Shown piece after piece: positions 1-12,556 of a DNA stretch of 64,000 nucleotides. Under the pieces are notes generated by a model. The model was given only the letters and a program-made list of their open reading frames with translations. It was not told the origin of the DNA and did no database searches. Every line of letters starts with the position of its first letter. The first letter of the stretch is position 1. The position numbers were made by a program, and so were the translations under genes. Origin of the DNA: Siphonodentalium dalli (Eukaryota > Mollusca > Scaphopoda > Gadilida > Siphonodentaliidae); the NCBI GenBank assembly GCA_032622095.1, contig CP136064.1:136789954-136853953 (forward strand). The letters are read 5' to 3'.

Positions 1-1600
1 AAAGCTCCAAGCACCCCTTCACCACTCCCAGTCACCGTCCTTGGCACTGTGGGGTTAATCGCGTTGATAGTTAAAGTGCGTTCGTATCTGCAGTGTCGTT
101 GATAAAGAGCGTGTGGTGTGATTCTTATGTCTGGGTCCAGACATGAGCGTGTCTGTATCCAGACATGAGCGTGTTGTGTGATTCTTATGTCTGTACTCGT
201 ACTTAGGGGTTCCTAGGAACGGGGGAGATTTTCATCGGGTCAGTTTTTCCGCCCGAGGTGATCTTCACCCAGTCTATGTAAACATATACTCAGATTCATA
301 CTGATACTGAGTCTATTGCATTCCCATCAACTTTTCATTTCTAAACGGTTGTGGGCTTCCCTCAAATTACGTCACACCACACTAAATATAAATCTGAAAT
401 TAGTTGTGATTGACAGGCGTATACATGGTCACGTGCCAGTGCCGTCATGGCCGCTTCAACCCTGTGAAGCCGATTCTAAGAATCGGAATTAATAGTTGCA
501 GGGTTTGTGACTTTTCGTTCGGCGGTTGTTTTACTGACAATTAAGGGAAACAGCTAGCTTCCGGGATCCAAAATAATATGTACAATAACTAAGACAGATC
601 TTCTTGAAATTTTAAAAAATGTCAATTTATGTGGATCTCTTGGACTCAGAACGAATTATGTTTTAGATTGGCCAGGCGATTTGTCGCCCATGTTGTCAAA
701 AAATAACACAAATCAACGGTCACGAATCAAAAATACATGAATGTCGGGATTATCTGCTAAAACAACTACAGAACTAAAAAAAAGTTAAAGGACATAACAA
801 AATGATCTATCAGTTCCCCATGCAGTACCGGCAGTAGTACCACCGCAGCCAAAACGAGCGAATAACAACACAATTCTACCACCAACCCCACCGAAACCCT
901 CCCGGCCTTACACAGCCGTATTATTAGCTCCGAAGATTGGCCAGTTGTACCCTAATTACAGTTGCCTGCAATCCAAATTCCGGTGATTCTTGATTTTAAA
1001 CTTTCGACCGCTCGTCAACAATCTACTTTATTTGTCGATTTGTGAATTTCTCTTCCGGTATAACATGACGTCATGGATACTATTTTAACAACATTTAGCC
1101 ACACCTTCGGAATTTCCACACCGAGAGCACGTGACATGTTACTAGTTTTTTTATTGGGGCACACATTTCTTGGAGCTAAGTTTTGATTGGCGGTAATTAC
1201 AAGGAATCCCGGGTTTGGGAAATGAAAACTGAACGAAAGGTCGTCAGACCCACTATTTTTTATATGTGGGTATGTAGTTTACTCCAGACTGATCTTCACC
1301 TTGAAACGGGTACCCACAAATGATATATATGTTTGTGTCCTTTATAGACTCGAACCGATTGAGCTCAAACTTGCTACCTAGTGTACTTTTGTGCGGGAAT
1401 TGTCATGGACGGGTCGAATTGTGACCCCGACCTGACCTTAACCTTGAAAATGATCAATTCAAGGTCAAAACAGGTAAAACTGGCGGATTTCGACGAAATT
1501 TTACACCTAGGTGCAGCATACGCGTCTCGGAAGCTGTTGCAATTGCTTTTTCGAACAAAGCCATGAGACGAACCACGCCAGTGGCGGGCTAACCTGCTAA
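1..1600 (+). mobile_element. Helitron, 3' portion (5' end outside window)
   Basis: The right end has the Helitron 3' signature: a GC-rich hairpin (CCAGTGGCGGG region), a short spacer AACCTG, then terminal CTAA (CTRR class) followed by host T at 1601. The host on the right, TGACTATATAAAGC, is the middle of the neighbouring ~170-bp minisatellite unit, where the same word follows TTTCA, so insertion fits an A^T target. The left half of that unit is absent from the window, so the 5' end should lie upstream of base 1. Positions 1-250 and 1325-1600 match, in reverse orientation, the minus-strand Helitrons at 50-54 kb. Positions 250-1320 match nothing else I could see and may be captured or simply divergent sequence. 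There is no Rep or helicase frame, so it is non-autonomous or decayed. Confidence 0.6.
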
Positions 1601-2540
1601 TGACTATATAAAGCAAAATAAGATGATTTTTTTTGTCATGTAGGTGCTGGGTGGGGGGGGGGGGGGGAGATATCCTGACCTGGACATCTCTCCCCCCCTA
1701 CCCCAAACCCTAACTCAAACAACTTTTTCTCGGAAGAAGTTACTTTCTTGCTGTTTCATGACTATATAAAGCAAAATAAGCAATAAAACCATTCAATGAT
1801 TTTTTTGTCATGCAGGTGCTGGGTGACTAATGGGAGGGGGGAGATATCCTGACCAGGACATCTCCCCCCCACCCCAAACCCTGACTTAAACAACTTTTTC
1901 TCGGAAGAAGTTAATTTCTCGCCGTTTCATGACTACATAAAGCAAAATAAGCGGTAAAACCATAAGATTATTTTTTTGTCATGTAAGTGCTGGGTGGGGG
2001 GGGGGGGGAAATATCCTGACCTGGACATTTCCCCCCCCCCCCCCACCCCAAACCCTGACCCAAACAACTTTTTCTCGGAAGAAGTTACTTTCTCGCTGTT
2101 TCATGAATATATAAAGCAAAATAAGCAATAAAACCATATAAGATAATATTTTTTTGTCATGTAGTTGCTGGGTGGGGGGAGATATCCTGACCTGGACATT
2201 CCCCCCCTCCACCCCAAACCCTGACTCAAACAACTTTTTCTCAGAAGAAGTTAATTTCTCGCCGTTTCATGACTATATAAAGCAAAATAAGGAATAAAAC
2301 CATTCAATGATTTTTTTGTCATGTGGGTGCTGGGTGGAGGGAAGCTATCCTGACCTGGACATCTCCCCTCCCCCAACCCCAAACCCTGACTTAAAACAAC
2401 TTTTTCTTGGGAGAAGGTAATTTCTTGCTGTTTCATTACTTTATAAAGTAAAATAAACGATAAAACCATAAGATGACTTTTTTTGTCATGTAGGTGCTGG
2501 GGGGGGGGGGGGGGGGGGGGGGATATCCAAGCATGGACAT
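1601..2540. repeat. ~170-bp minisatellite, about six units
   Basis: Units recur about every 160-180 bp, each beginning near TTTTTTTGTCATG (about 1627, 1802, 1970, 2149, 2309, 2480). Each has a G tract, GATATCCTGACCTGGACAT, a C tract, a conserved CAACTTTTTCTCGGAAGAAG block and CATGACTATATAAAGC. The G and C tracts flank a short palindrome, so each unit can fold into a hairpin. Minus-strand short frames here simply read the repeat and are not genes. Confidence 0.85.
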
Positions 2541-3097
2541 TTGGATTTTTTTTTTGTTTAAATAAAAATTTCTGGCCATTTCAGGAACAAACATCAAATG
2601 TGTAAAAAAAAAAATTGTCACTTTTTTAATAAAAAAAAATTTAAATCTCAAAAAACATTTTTCTAGCCTTTTCAGGACCTAACGATATCAAATGAGTGAA
2701 TAATTTTTTACATTTTTTTTACATGCATGGGGGGGGGGGGGGGAGATATCCAGGGTGGGGGGGGATATCCAGGGGGGGGTATCCTGTTACACCGGTATGT
2801 AAACTATGTATACAAGATTGAAATGTTGCCGTAATTTGGCGTAAATAATTGTCACCTGCTTCAATTCGAAACTACCTGTAATTTTATCCAGTAGTTCTGT
2901 TAAAGGCTTAAATTTAATTTAGCACAAGGATAAAATTGCGGGATCATTGGTCACATACATGTATCAATAAACAGGGGCCAAAAGAACTACATGGTTGTTT
3001 GATCGATGACCAGCAGAACACAAACTTATAAATATAATCAACACTATGACAATGAGTAAATGACCCCTGTCACAGTGTCAGTGTCACATGATATTAT
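2541..3097. other. Low-complexity G/T-rich tail of the minisatellite, then unassigned DNA
   Basis: 2541-2790 holds A/T runs and several G tracts with GATATCCAGG words, apparently decayed minisatellite. 2790-3097 is unassigned; no gene or repeat copy was recognised. Confidence 0.5.
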
Positions 3098-5084
3098 TAG
3101 CTCAACTTACTTTGTAAGTTTGAGCTATTGCCATGGGTTGTCGTCCGTGTGTGCGCGTGTCAGTCAACAATTTCCTTGGGCTCGGGCTATAGGTCGTATC
3201 TTTGGTCTGATCTTTATGAGATTTATCATGAATGTTGACATTCATGACATGTAGATGGGAACGAGTCATTTTTGGGTCATTTGGCCAAAAAACATGGCCG
3301 CTGGTGGCCATCTTGGATTTAAAAATTAAATCCATTGACGCGCGCTACAGGCCATACTGTTTATCTGATCATCATAACAATTGTCATGAATGTTGACATT
3401 TACATGTAGATTGGAACGAGTCATTTTAGGATCATTCGGCCATCACCAAACTTCATATGGATCATCGGGGGGACCTCTAGATGGGAACGAGCCATTTTTG
3501 GGTCATTTGGCCTAAAAACATGGCCGCCGTCAGCCATCTTGGATTTGACTCTTTGCATCACTAAATACTTTCGCGCAGGCTAAAAGTCGTATCTTTGGTC
3601 GGGTATTTATGAAATTTGTCATGAATGTTGACATGTAGATGGAAACGCGTTATTTTGGGGTAATTCGGCCAAATAACTTGGCCCCTGGTGGCCATCTTGG
3701 ATTTCAAAATTGAATCCATTGGCGTGGGCTACAGGCCGTACTGTTTGTCTGATCATCATAAAATTTGTCACAAATGTTGACATTTACATGTAGATGGGAA
3801 CGAGTCATTTTAGAATCAATCGGCCAAAAAACATGGCCGCTGGTGGCCATCTTGGATTTTACTCTTTGCATCACTACTCTTGAGTGCCTAATAAAAGTAC
3901 AGGGTGGAATAATAGTACAGGTTGGAAATCTCGCGTAACTGAATAATAGTACAGGGTGGAATAAACGTTCATACTGGAAATATTAGTACCATACATCCCA
4001 ACAAAACGCACCATCTGACTGGTTTACTGATGCCATGGGACAGAAATAGTTTTGATGGATAGCCAGGTCTGTGAATCTACAGTGTGCTGATCACTTTCAA
4101 CAATCAGAGTTCATTTATCTATGAATAACACAATTTAAGATTGGTGAATTATTTCTTTTGGTTAATTTAATAAACGTACAGGACCAAATAACGATCGTAT
4201 ACAGGTGGGAATTTTACCTCAATTTTAATATAAATCGTACATGTATGTTTATTAGGCACTCAAGAGTAAATCCATTGACACATCCTACAGACCACATATG
4301 GATCATCGGGGTGACCTCTAGATGGGAACGAGTCATTTTGGGGTCATTTGGCCAAAAAACATGGCCACCGCCCACCGGCAGCCATATTGGATTTTACTCT
4401 TTGCATCACTAAATACTTTGACACACCCTACATACCACATCCCTGATCTGATCATCACCAAACTTCATATGGATCATCGGGGTGACCTCTTGATGGGCAC
4501 AAGTCATCTTGGGGTCATTCGACAAAAGAATATGGCCACCAATGGCCTATTATAGATGGGTTTATATAGACCGATCTGTTTGTTTGATTTTCATGAAATT
4601 TGTCATGGATGTTGACATTGACATGTAGATGGGAACGAGTCATTTTGGGGTCATTTGGCAAAAAAACATGGCCGCCGGTGGCCATTTTAGAATTTACTCT
4701 TTAAATCAATAAATCCTTTGGCACACCCTACAGACCACATCCCTGATCCGATCATTACGAAACTTGTCATGAATGTTGATATTGACATGTACATGTAGAT
4801 GGGAACAAGTCATTTTGGGGGTCATTCAGCCCAAAAACATGGCCGTTGGCAGCCATCTTGGATTTCAAAATTGAATCCGTTGACGCGGGCTACAAGCTGT
4901 ACTGTTTGTCTGATCTTCATAAAAATTATCATGAATGTTGACATTGAGATGAAGATGGGAATGAGTCATTTTAGGGTCATTCGGCCAAAAAACATGGCCA
5001 CCAGCGGCCACATTTCAATTAGCACCTTTCCTAATTCCTCCATTTACTGTCAACCATTAATATATTCCCTACCTAAGTTGAGCT
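3098..5084. repeat. ~165-bp module array bounded by TAGCTCAACTTA inverted ends
   Basis: About ten copies of a module contain ATGTAGATGGGAACGAGTCA, GGTCATTYGGCCAAAAAACA, TGGCCGCYGGTGGCCATCTT and CTGATCATCAT-type words, spaced 150-170 bp. The outer ends carry TAGCTCAACTTA (3098) and its inverse TAAGTTGAGCTA (ends 5084), which suggests a TIR element with internal tandem modules. Single modules recur at 43630-43790 and 49400-49520, and lone ends near 17700 and 43560. A MITE at 3877-4266 interrupts it. Confidence 0.7.
3877..4266. mobile_element. TA-flanked MITE (CTCTTGAGTGCC family), 390 bp
   Basis: Inverted ends CTCTTGAGTGCCTAATAAA and TTTATTAGGCACTCAAGAG are flanked by TA on both sides (3875-3876 and 4267-4268). 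Removing the element and one TA restores GCATCACTAAATCCATTG, the uninterrupted wording of the surrounding module array. The interior repeats ACAGGGTGGAATAATAGTAC. TA TSDs point to a Tc1/mariner-type mobiliser, by inference. A second copy lies at 22276-22796. Confidence 0.85.
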
Positions 5085-5127
5085 ACACTTTCATTATTAA
5101 TTATTATTTGAGAGTGGTGTGCATTTA

Positions 5128-5940
5128 GGCCAAAGCGACAGATTGTAAACAAAAACAAACGCGCACGTGGTTTTCAGACACACTGTAAAATGAAGCTCCA
5201 TGGTGGCATTAGGGTGATGAGTTTATGACCGCATTATTAATGTATGTCAACTAACGACATGCCCAAATATACCAGCAAAATAATGCTACACAATATTTAC
5301 GCGAACGCAATCGCAAAGAATACATCTGTCCCAAAACTTCCAACAGTTTCTGAAAAGAACGGACTGTAACAACCGGATGATATAGGCCTACGGTAATTTA
5401 CCGAACGGAAGCCGGAGTGTATATTTACCGGAAGATCTAAAACAATTTTGCCAACATCCGGGAAATAGTGTCAACATGTCATCCCAAACAAGTGCCAGCA
5501 GCGTGTTGGCACTTAAGTTTTTTAAATGCATACACATGGCGCAAGGCAGAAACAAAATGACAAAGGTTCCCCACTGCAACACCTTTTTTCAAGTCTATGA
5601 AAAGAATCACCCAAAGGCCTTGACACCCAATTATGTGGAAAGTTATTCTACACTGTTGTAAATATTGAAACTTGTTGTTTTATTGAATATTAATGAACAT
5701 ATGTACAATTTGCACATGTAGATTAAATACAAGGCACTGAAATTCAGTACATACATTGTTAGCCTTCACAATAAGTTCATAAATGACATAATTATTAGAA
5801 AGATAGCACAAATATGATATTTGAATTTCCCCGCGAAAAAATAAAGTGAAAAAAAAAAGAAAAGTGAAAAGCCACCCCCCCCCCCCGCCCCTGTTTTTTT
5901 ATGGATGGGAGTGGAAACACACCTATTTTTCGCTTTGGCC
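5128..5940. mobile_element. Harbinger-like TIR element, 813 bp, TTA TSD
   Basis: The left end GGCCAAAGCG and the right end CGCTTTGGCC are inverted and flanked by TTA on both sides (5125-5127, 5941-5943). A 3-bp TWA duplication with a GGCC-rich terminus is typical of PIF/Harbinger. The interior contains a 61-codon plus frame (5476-5661) with ordinary amino-acid composition that I do not recognise. No DDE transposase is present, so it is non-autonomous. A partial copy of its right end lies at 9649-9710. Confidence 0.65.
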
Positions 5941-6011
5941 TTATGTATACAGGAATGCCCAGGGTGTGTATCTATGATCTATGCACGATAAACGTGACAA
6001 TGATCCCATTA

Positions 6012-7022
6012 GGCCAAAACAAATTGAATGCGTGTTTCCCGTAACCCGACCGACCGTCTTCAAAACCCCCCCGACCCAAGTTCATTTTATTGGTTTTAAA
6101 TAAAAAAAATCAATCTATAAACCGACCGACGGTAACCAAACTATGTACGCATGGTTCCATTTTATCCAGATGATTCACCTCGTGAGATACTAGTAAATGA
6201 TATCTTTGATATATTTATATATTTTTCGCAAAGCCACATCGTCACTCTTCAAACGGAAAGTCAAATTACGACTGGACGCTATACCGGAAGATGACGAGTT
6301 ATCATTCCTCTTCGCTGACCAGAAGCACGTGTTTGTGTATTTATAACATGGATGTTCATCGAGGAGGTTGATTCAAACCGAAATTCGAACAAGTTCTTTT
6401 CGATGATGGCGGTCGCACATGGTGCGGCGGGTTATTGTTTGTCGGTCTCCATACTCCAATATAATTGGGATATTATGGGGCAGCCCTTAGGGCCATTGAT
6501 ACCTATGCCCATTGTGCAGGTCCCAATGAGGACGTAAAAACATCTCTGAAAAAACATTATTATTAATTGATTCAATGCAGAGGTATGTAAATTTCCCAAA
6601 AGCGCCCAATCGAGCGTTACGCGCCTTGTGTACAATGAATCACTCATACCGGCGTTGGTACTTTACTCAGTTGCGGCCAGTATCCAATTACCCATTCGCG
6701 CGCTCCAGTTCAAATTACGCCCAATTGGGATCGCCGCGATTTGGCCAATAATTCAGGGATTTCTGTACCGGTAGGAAACTAGAGGCTTGACAGTTCTGTG
6801 ATCAGGTGCCCGGTAACATTATTTTATTATTTTATGTCAAATTATTTTTCAAAATAATATAATAAAATGTTAGAAACCATGTGTTTTGCACACTAATGAT
6901 CATCAATATTTATGAGCATTTAGTGGTAAAAACAGTGAAAATATCAATAAAAAGATTAGGGTCGGCGGGTTATTTTTAGGGTTGGTCGATGTACGGAAAC
7001 ATAGCATCTTTTTTTTTTGGCC
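6012..7022. mobile_element. Second GGCC-terminated TIR element, about 1.0 kb
   Basis: The left end begins GGCCAAAACAAATTGAATGC with downstream CCCGACCGACC. The right end, read inverted, begins GGCCAAAAAAAAAAGATGC with CGACCAACCC. The flanks are TTA on the left and TAA on the right, so the TSD is imperfect or only TA. It is probably a relative of the 5128-5940 element. No convincing reading frame was seen inside. Confidence 0.5.
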
Positions 7023-7310
7023 TAAGCAAAAGCTGCTGGTATATCCACGGCAAGAAGTTTGTCCACAGCATCTTTGCCCTTCTCGAGAGCACGATTTATC
7101 TCACATTTGCGTAAAGGCATTTTGGAAACTGATACCGTAATTCGAGATGCTCAGTATTTATGGGCATGGTATCCGGCGTTGGGACGCTGGGTATAAGAAG
7201 CCATTGTTGATGGCGTGCACTTGGCTAAGCTGTTGTCACACAGTCGTTATTGTGTTCAACACAATGTGTTGGTGGTTACATTAGACAATAAACGCCACCT
7301 AAAAACTTAA

Positions 7311-7831
7311 AGATGGATTATCTCTTTAAATAACAAATTTTAAATAGTTGCGTGGGTATAAAATAATAGATATGAACTGAAGACCTTTGTCCGGAAAAGC
7401 TTCTATCAATTAATATTGATTTTATTTCGAATATTAAATCGGGCCCATTTATGTTACTATTTTTAGAACCGACCATTCGGATGAGACCGTATTGCGATAT
7501 AGAGCACTGTGCCCGTTCCTACGGCTACGCAACGAATGTCAAATGTCACAGATTGGTTGTTAGTATTGTTTTGTTTCACAGATATATGCGATAATGAGTA
7601 TAATTAACGTTTATTTGTGACAAAATTGCACAATATAATTTCTGGTCTCTGTTAACAGTAACCACTATTGTTCGTTAGCTGAACAAACACACCTTTTTAG
7701 ACCAGAAAATATTCGAAATAAAATGAATATTAATCGATAGAAGCATTTCCGGACAGGAGTCTTCGATTCAAATCTAATATTTTATACCCCGGTAACTATA
7801 TAATACATGTTTACAAAGAGATAATCCACCT
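7311..7831. mobile_element. TTAA-flanked MITE (AGATGGATTATC ends), 521 bp
   Basis: TTAA lies immediately outside both ends (7307-7310, 7832-7835). The termini are AGATGGATTATCTCTTT and its inverse AAAGAGATAATCCACCT. A second conserved inverted block inside contains GTCCGGAAAAGCTTCTATC on the left and GATAGAAGCATTTCCGGAC on the right. TTAA specificity is known for piggyBac and Kolobok transposases; the superfamily is otherwise undetermined. Its termini resemble those of 18117-18411 and 19181-19649. Confidence 0.75.
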
Positions 7832-8024
7832 TTAATGGTACACGCAGCCGTATTTCTTGCGCTTCGAAACAGGAGGATCCATGCGGACAGAACATTTTTA
7901 ATATTCCATGAGTTGTTAATTTTGCATGAGTATCACATAAAGTGTTTATGGATCTTCTGTGTATAATTATCTAGTGTTATTTAAATAAAATATTATTATT
8001 GCAAAATCTTCCGTTGTTTATGAA

Positions 8025-8212
8025 AAAGAGTCTTTTCAACTTACCACGCGCAGGTGACCACCGTTCGGGCACCAATAGGCGTGTCCAAAACCGGCGGTGC
8101 AAACATTATCGTATATGTTGGCGAACGCTCATTGGTGCGCCGCATATTTGGGACACGCCTATTGGTGCTCGACTGGTGGTGATCTGCGCGTGGTCATTTG
8201 AAAAGACTCTTT
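8025..8212. mobile_element. Foldback hairpin MITE, 188 bp
   Basis: Two arms of about 68 bp are near-perfect inverses. They start AAAGAGTCTTTTCAA, pass through CCACGCGCAG and end CACCAATAGGCGTGTCC, with a loop of about 52 bp. No clear TSD was found. The single open frame across it is a by-product of the palindrome. Confidence 0.65.
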
Positions 8213-8223
8213 GTCAAAACCAC

Positions 8224-8417
8224 CGCCTGTTTGTACTGATCCCAAATACACACTGCGCGTAATTAATTCTTTAATTTTATTGACGCCCCTTTGTGTTACT
8301 CAATGCCCTAAGCAGCGTAACGCCTGTTTGTACTTATCCCCTATACATACTGCGCGTAATTAATCTCTATTCATTGATCGACGCCCCTTTGTGTTACTCA
8401 TTGCACTAAGTAGCGTA
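8224..8417. repeat. Two-copy 97-bp tandem duplication
   Basis: CGCCTGTTTGTACT...AGYAGCGTAA occurs at 8224-8320 and again at 8321-8417 with scattered substitutions. Confidence 0.8.
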
Positions 8418-8616
8418 ACGCCACTTTGGAATAATTACATATATGCAATGCAGGGCTGATGCCAGTTGTGGCCAAGGCAGTGCCTGTTTCAGGTTTATTA
8501 AAGTCATTTTAGTAATTTGTCTACTGTTATCTGTTTTATATGTTTCCCCTTAATATATCAGTTTTATCACCAATTTGTTGGTTGCTCTGGGTCACTGTAT
8601 GGTGTTTGATGGTGGT

Positions 8617-9637
8617 CAGGTCGGGCACAGGTACATGTAGCTAAATTGAGCAAAATTTGTACAGGTAGCTAAATTGAGCAAAATTTTTAATGTAATTTCA
8701 GTCTGTCCCTTCAGTTCAACGCCTAACTCGAAATATCGACACGCGCTTTTTATTTCATTAGTTAGACTGCACGTGAAGCTTCACAGAAACACCTTCAGTA
8801 CAACTAATTAAAACAGCCACGGTGCAAACAAAGGCGATTTGATTAACACTTTTATGAGATTGACTAAACTTTTTTTTGAACTTACAAATTGTGAAGCGGT
8901 ACATAAAACTGCCGCTTCTGCATGTGAATTTACCTGGATCATACTCATAGTTATGAAGGTTAACGACACGATGTTACAACGTCTTGTCTGATTGGATAAA
9001 CCGCTGGCATCCATTTACGAGAAATATTTTCCCAAAGTGACTGGACTCCCATTCGGAGAGGAAGAAGTCAGAAGCACGAGCGGTCAATACATTCGTATTC
9101 TACTGTATAATTTTACGCATCGTTTACTATGTTTTCTATTTTGTCGTTATGGTTAAGCACGTGGCTTTCCATACGTTCTAACCGGTGAAATTCAATTGGA
9201 ATCCTACTTATAAAAACATAGCGAGAGACCGTTTTGAAGAGCCAATCAAAAATGTTTGTTTCATTTTAGCTTGGATTCCCTTGGAATAAGATAAAACAAA
9301 ATGGCGTGATGCAGCTGACACGGCAAAATTTACCAAATGAAAAGTCAACTAAAAACTATTTTCTCTTCCGAATTTTAACGAAAACATATGGGTAAATCCT
9401 TATTAAGCAAATGTTACTTAAAATATATCAAGATTGTTGTGAGTAGATGAGCGGAAGGTATTTTTGTGAAGCTCAATGTTATGTTGATCAGTACAATTAA
9501 AATCTTGTGTCGATATTTCGAGTGAGGCGTTGAACTGAAGGGACAGCCTGAAAACACATTAAAAATGTAGCTGAATTTCAATAGCTACATGAGCTCAAAT
9601 GAGCTATTTAGCTCATTTGGCACATGTGCCTGACCTG
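8617..9637. mobile_element. TIR element with 5-bp TSD (CAGGTCRGGCAC family), 1021 bp
   Basis: The left terminus CAGGTCGGGCACAGG and the right terminus CACATGTGCCTGACCTG are inverted. A stronger inverted block follows inside (CTGTCCCTTCAGTTCAACGC on the left and its inverse at about 9530). GTGGT flanks both ends (8612-8616, 9638-9642). The element at 43799-45972 shares the terminus and also has a 5-bp TSD. Repbase hAT5-type families combine CAG-type ends with 5-bp TSDs, so that is one possible home. No transposase frame is present. Confidence 0.7.
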
Positions 9638-9642
9638 GTGGT

Positions 9643-10096
9643 TAGGCATGGCCCACACAAGACCATAAAAAATAAAATGAAAAGCCTACCGCCCGCCCCT
9701 ATTTTTTGGCCTTAGCAACATTGTAGGCCTTAAGAATCGATGAGAATCACTGGTCAAATCAATTCTTGTACATGTAATTAATGATTCTTTTAAATTTTCA
9801 ATGCTTTATGACTAACTTGATTCAGCATTTGAGCCCTGGCTGCACTGACAGTGACACTGACGGTGACTGAGCCAGTGAGTGAGAGTGTGAGTGGGACTGA
9901 ACTGAAGATAAGTGAAGTGACGGCAGAAGTCCATGTGTCAGGATTTCATGCAAACTTTAATGATTCATCGATTCATTATTATTATATTTATAATAAGATT
10001 AGATCTAAACAAATATTATTAAATTAATTATACTAGTATATCAAATTATCAATTATTAATTTATGATGCAAATAATGGGTAAATTATTAAATACCT
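9643..10096. other. Unassigned AT-rich stretch
   Basis: It holds a partial GGCC-element end (9649-9710) and a GTGACTGA-rich patch (9850-9940) resembling one at 23870-24020. Nothing else was recognised. Confidence 0.4.
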
Positions 10097-10145
10097 GTGA
10101 AATTCTCAACCAGATTTCCTCCAAGTCCAAGCCTAGATTATCCAT
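10097..10145 (-). CDS. Candidate coding exon end with splice donor (unknown protein)
   Basis: On the minus strand an open frame reads MDNLGLDLEEIWLRISQ and runs straight into CAG|GTATTT, a good donor, with GT at 10095-10094. The same frame stays open upstream to about 10200, but ATG at 10145-10143 is the first methionine in it. The surrounding 10097-10330 block matches no repeat I could see in this window, unlike its neighbours. Composition is protein-like, but the piece is short and no partner exon was found. It could be a first exon or chance. Confidence 0.25.
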
Positions 10146-10490
10146 GCACTGGGAAACATCTGTCACATTCTGTGATCGTCCATTGAACCGAAATCATGCG
10201 TTGCGTTAAAGAAGAAGGCCAGGAACTTTGAAGCAAACTGAACCAACATCAAAGTTCTCGCACCGAATTCCCTAGTTCGGTCATGAACGTAGTGCGTATC
10301 CTTCTGGAAGCAGCAATCTGCGAAAGCGGTCATGTTGACCTACGAATTCCCAATACGCGAAAATAGGCGAGCCGTAAATTTTTTTCCACAATGGTCACAA
10401 CGCGATTATCTCGAGCTGTAGAATATCTCACTTCATCCGCGAATCGAGACCTTGATTACATGTATATTTTCATCCAAGATCGCTGACATT

Positions 10491-12038
10491 CAGGGGGTGT
10501 TTATACATTACCCGGCGAAGATCGCATTCGCTTTAGCCGGCAGCGATAACAATAGAGTGTTTATACTTCGCCGGATAAGAATTACGGCTATCCGGATACT
10601 CAGCTACTCAGCTATACGGTTTTCAACTTTTGGATAAAATGATTTAGTACAAGCACCTGATTGTCGTATGGATTCTAATTCGCTCTGCGGTTAAGTTAGA
10701 TGTTTATCTGGGGTCATGCCGTCATGGGTGATTTCCTTTCAACAATTAACTCGAACAATAGTATTGTGTAATCTCTGATAGACCAGCCCGCTTTTCACCT
10801 GTGTATATATTGGTCAGTGTGCCAGTTTGATTGTCTCTAATCAGCTGTCAGGTCGGTGGTCACGCACCTTGGTTATAAGCTATTATTATAAATACTAACC
10901 GATGATGGTACACGTACTCTGCAGTGCATGGTACATTTGTTGCGCATTCGAGGGAATTAATTCATGTACATGTATGTCCATATATATATATATGGAGGAA
11001 ATGGGATGGCACGTTTCTATGGATTCAAACTTAATGGAAAATTAGTTCAATAATCTAAATCTGAGTGTGGGACTGTTCATTTTGGGAATTTATCGACCGA
11101 CCGTGGTTATGGCAGGTGTGAGAATTTTTTTTAATCTGAACCCTGAAAATTGCAAAACCCTAGCATTCAGCCTTAATATTTCCAATTGTTGGACATTTTC
11201 CAAACTTGACGCACCTCTAATAAGGTTGGATCATTTCCAACTGATGGTTATTTCAGTCCAACAATTTGGTAAAAAAATAAGCAAATGTTGCCTAAAGAAA
11301 TCACCAATAACAAATTGATGAAAATAAAACTACGAGAACAATTTCAACATATTGCTGGTGTCAAATGTCCAACTATTGCCGTGTCAGGTATGAAATTTCC
11401 AGCTTTTGAATATTTTGATTAAAGTTGGGATGAGACACCCCATCGCCACGGCCCTATATACATGGACATGGTGAACGCCCGAGTAAAATGAAAAACATAT
11501 TTTATTGTATAATGTGCAAATGGAAAATGTGTCACAATAGATTCGCGATGTTGAAACTTATATATATAATATGAAATCCAATCCGAATGATTAGACACCA
11601 ATTTGTAGATGTATGCGACGAAAAGATCCCAAAACTGACAATGGCCATGCTTTTGGTGCGACACTCACTTCACATGCTGTATATGAATCCAAACAAACCA
11701 TTAACAATGTTTTTTAAATATCTATAAAATTACCAATAGCAATACCTGAAAGTTTGAGTTGGATATTAATAATTTCAGCATTTCCATTTCTAAAAAGTTT
11801 CATTTCACTATACTGCCCAACCATATCTCTAACAGGAAGCGGCTAGATGTTTACAGGTGTACAGCAATATCATATTCCAGTTCAGTGAGAACTTAAACGA
11901 AAACTATTAACAAGTAAAGGAGACACATGAATATATGCGTATCTTCGCCGGCGATGTGTAAACACTCTGCCCAACCTTCGCCGGCTAACGGGTTCGCCGG
12001 GTAACGGCTTCACCGGCTATGTGTGAACGTCACCTCAG
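10491..12038. mobile_element. Probable TIR element with CCGGCGAA-rich subterminal repeats, about 1.55 kb
   Basis: The left end begins CAGGGGGTGTTTATACATTA and contains CCCGGCGAAGATCGC and GAGTGTTTATAC. The right end, read inverted, begins CTGAGGTGACGTTCACACAT and contains CCCGGCGAA, GCCGGCGAAG and GAGTGTTTACAC. Both ends alternate the same CCGGCGAA and GTGTTTAYAC words. The CAG-type terminus recalls hAT, but no matching 8-bp TSD was found. Interior frames are unrecognised. Confidence 0.5.
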
Positions 12039-12556
12039 TGCCAAATAAGACCAGAAAGGCAAACATGTTGAACATTCAGAACAAGCTAGACAACATTGAA
12101 TTTCGCTGAAAATGAAATCATCGAACTTGAAGAATGTCATACCGGCAGGTGCTCAAAGATACTCGCTTTGAACTTAACTGCACACCGGCCTTGAACTTTA
12201 AGCGAAAGTTGCCTTGTCAAAAAATTGAAGGGCTAACTTGTATATTTCATTATAGCTCTTTTCTTTGAAAAATACAGAAAACAATTTCATTTAGCGGGTT
12301 TATAATTCCACCACGAATACAGCGATTGCAAAAAACAAGAAATGCACACCGTCACTACAAAATAAAACGACGTTATTTTGTTTACGTCGCGAAATATACA
12401 AATCTCCAAAACGTCATTTTTCGGAGCCGTAAATATCAAATTTGGTGGACATTCATGATTATTGTTTTATTATTTCATGTTCTCTGAACCACACTGAACA
12501 AAACGACACATGAATTGTCAAAAATGGTTGGGTATTAATAGAGCAGCAACATTGTT
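12039..12556. other. Unassigned AT-rich stretch
   Basis: No repeat copy, splice-supported exon or RNA gene was recognised here. Confidence 0.4.
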
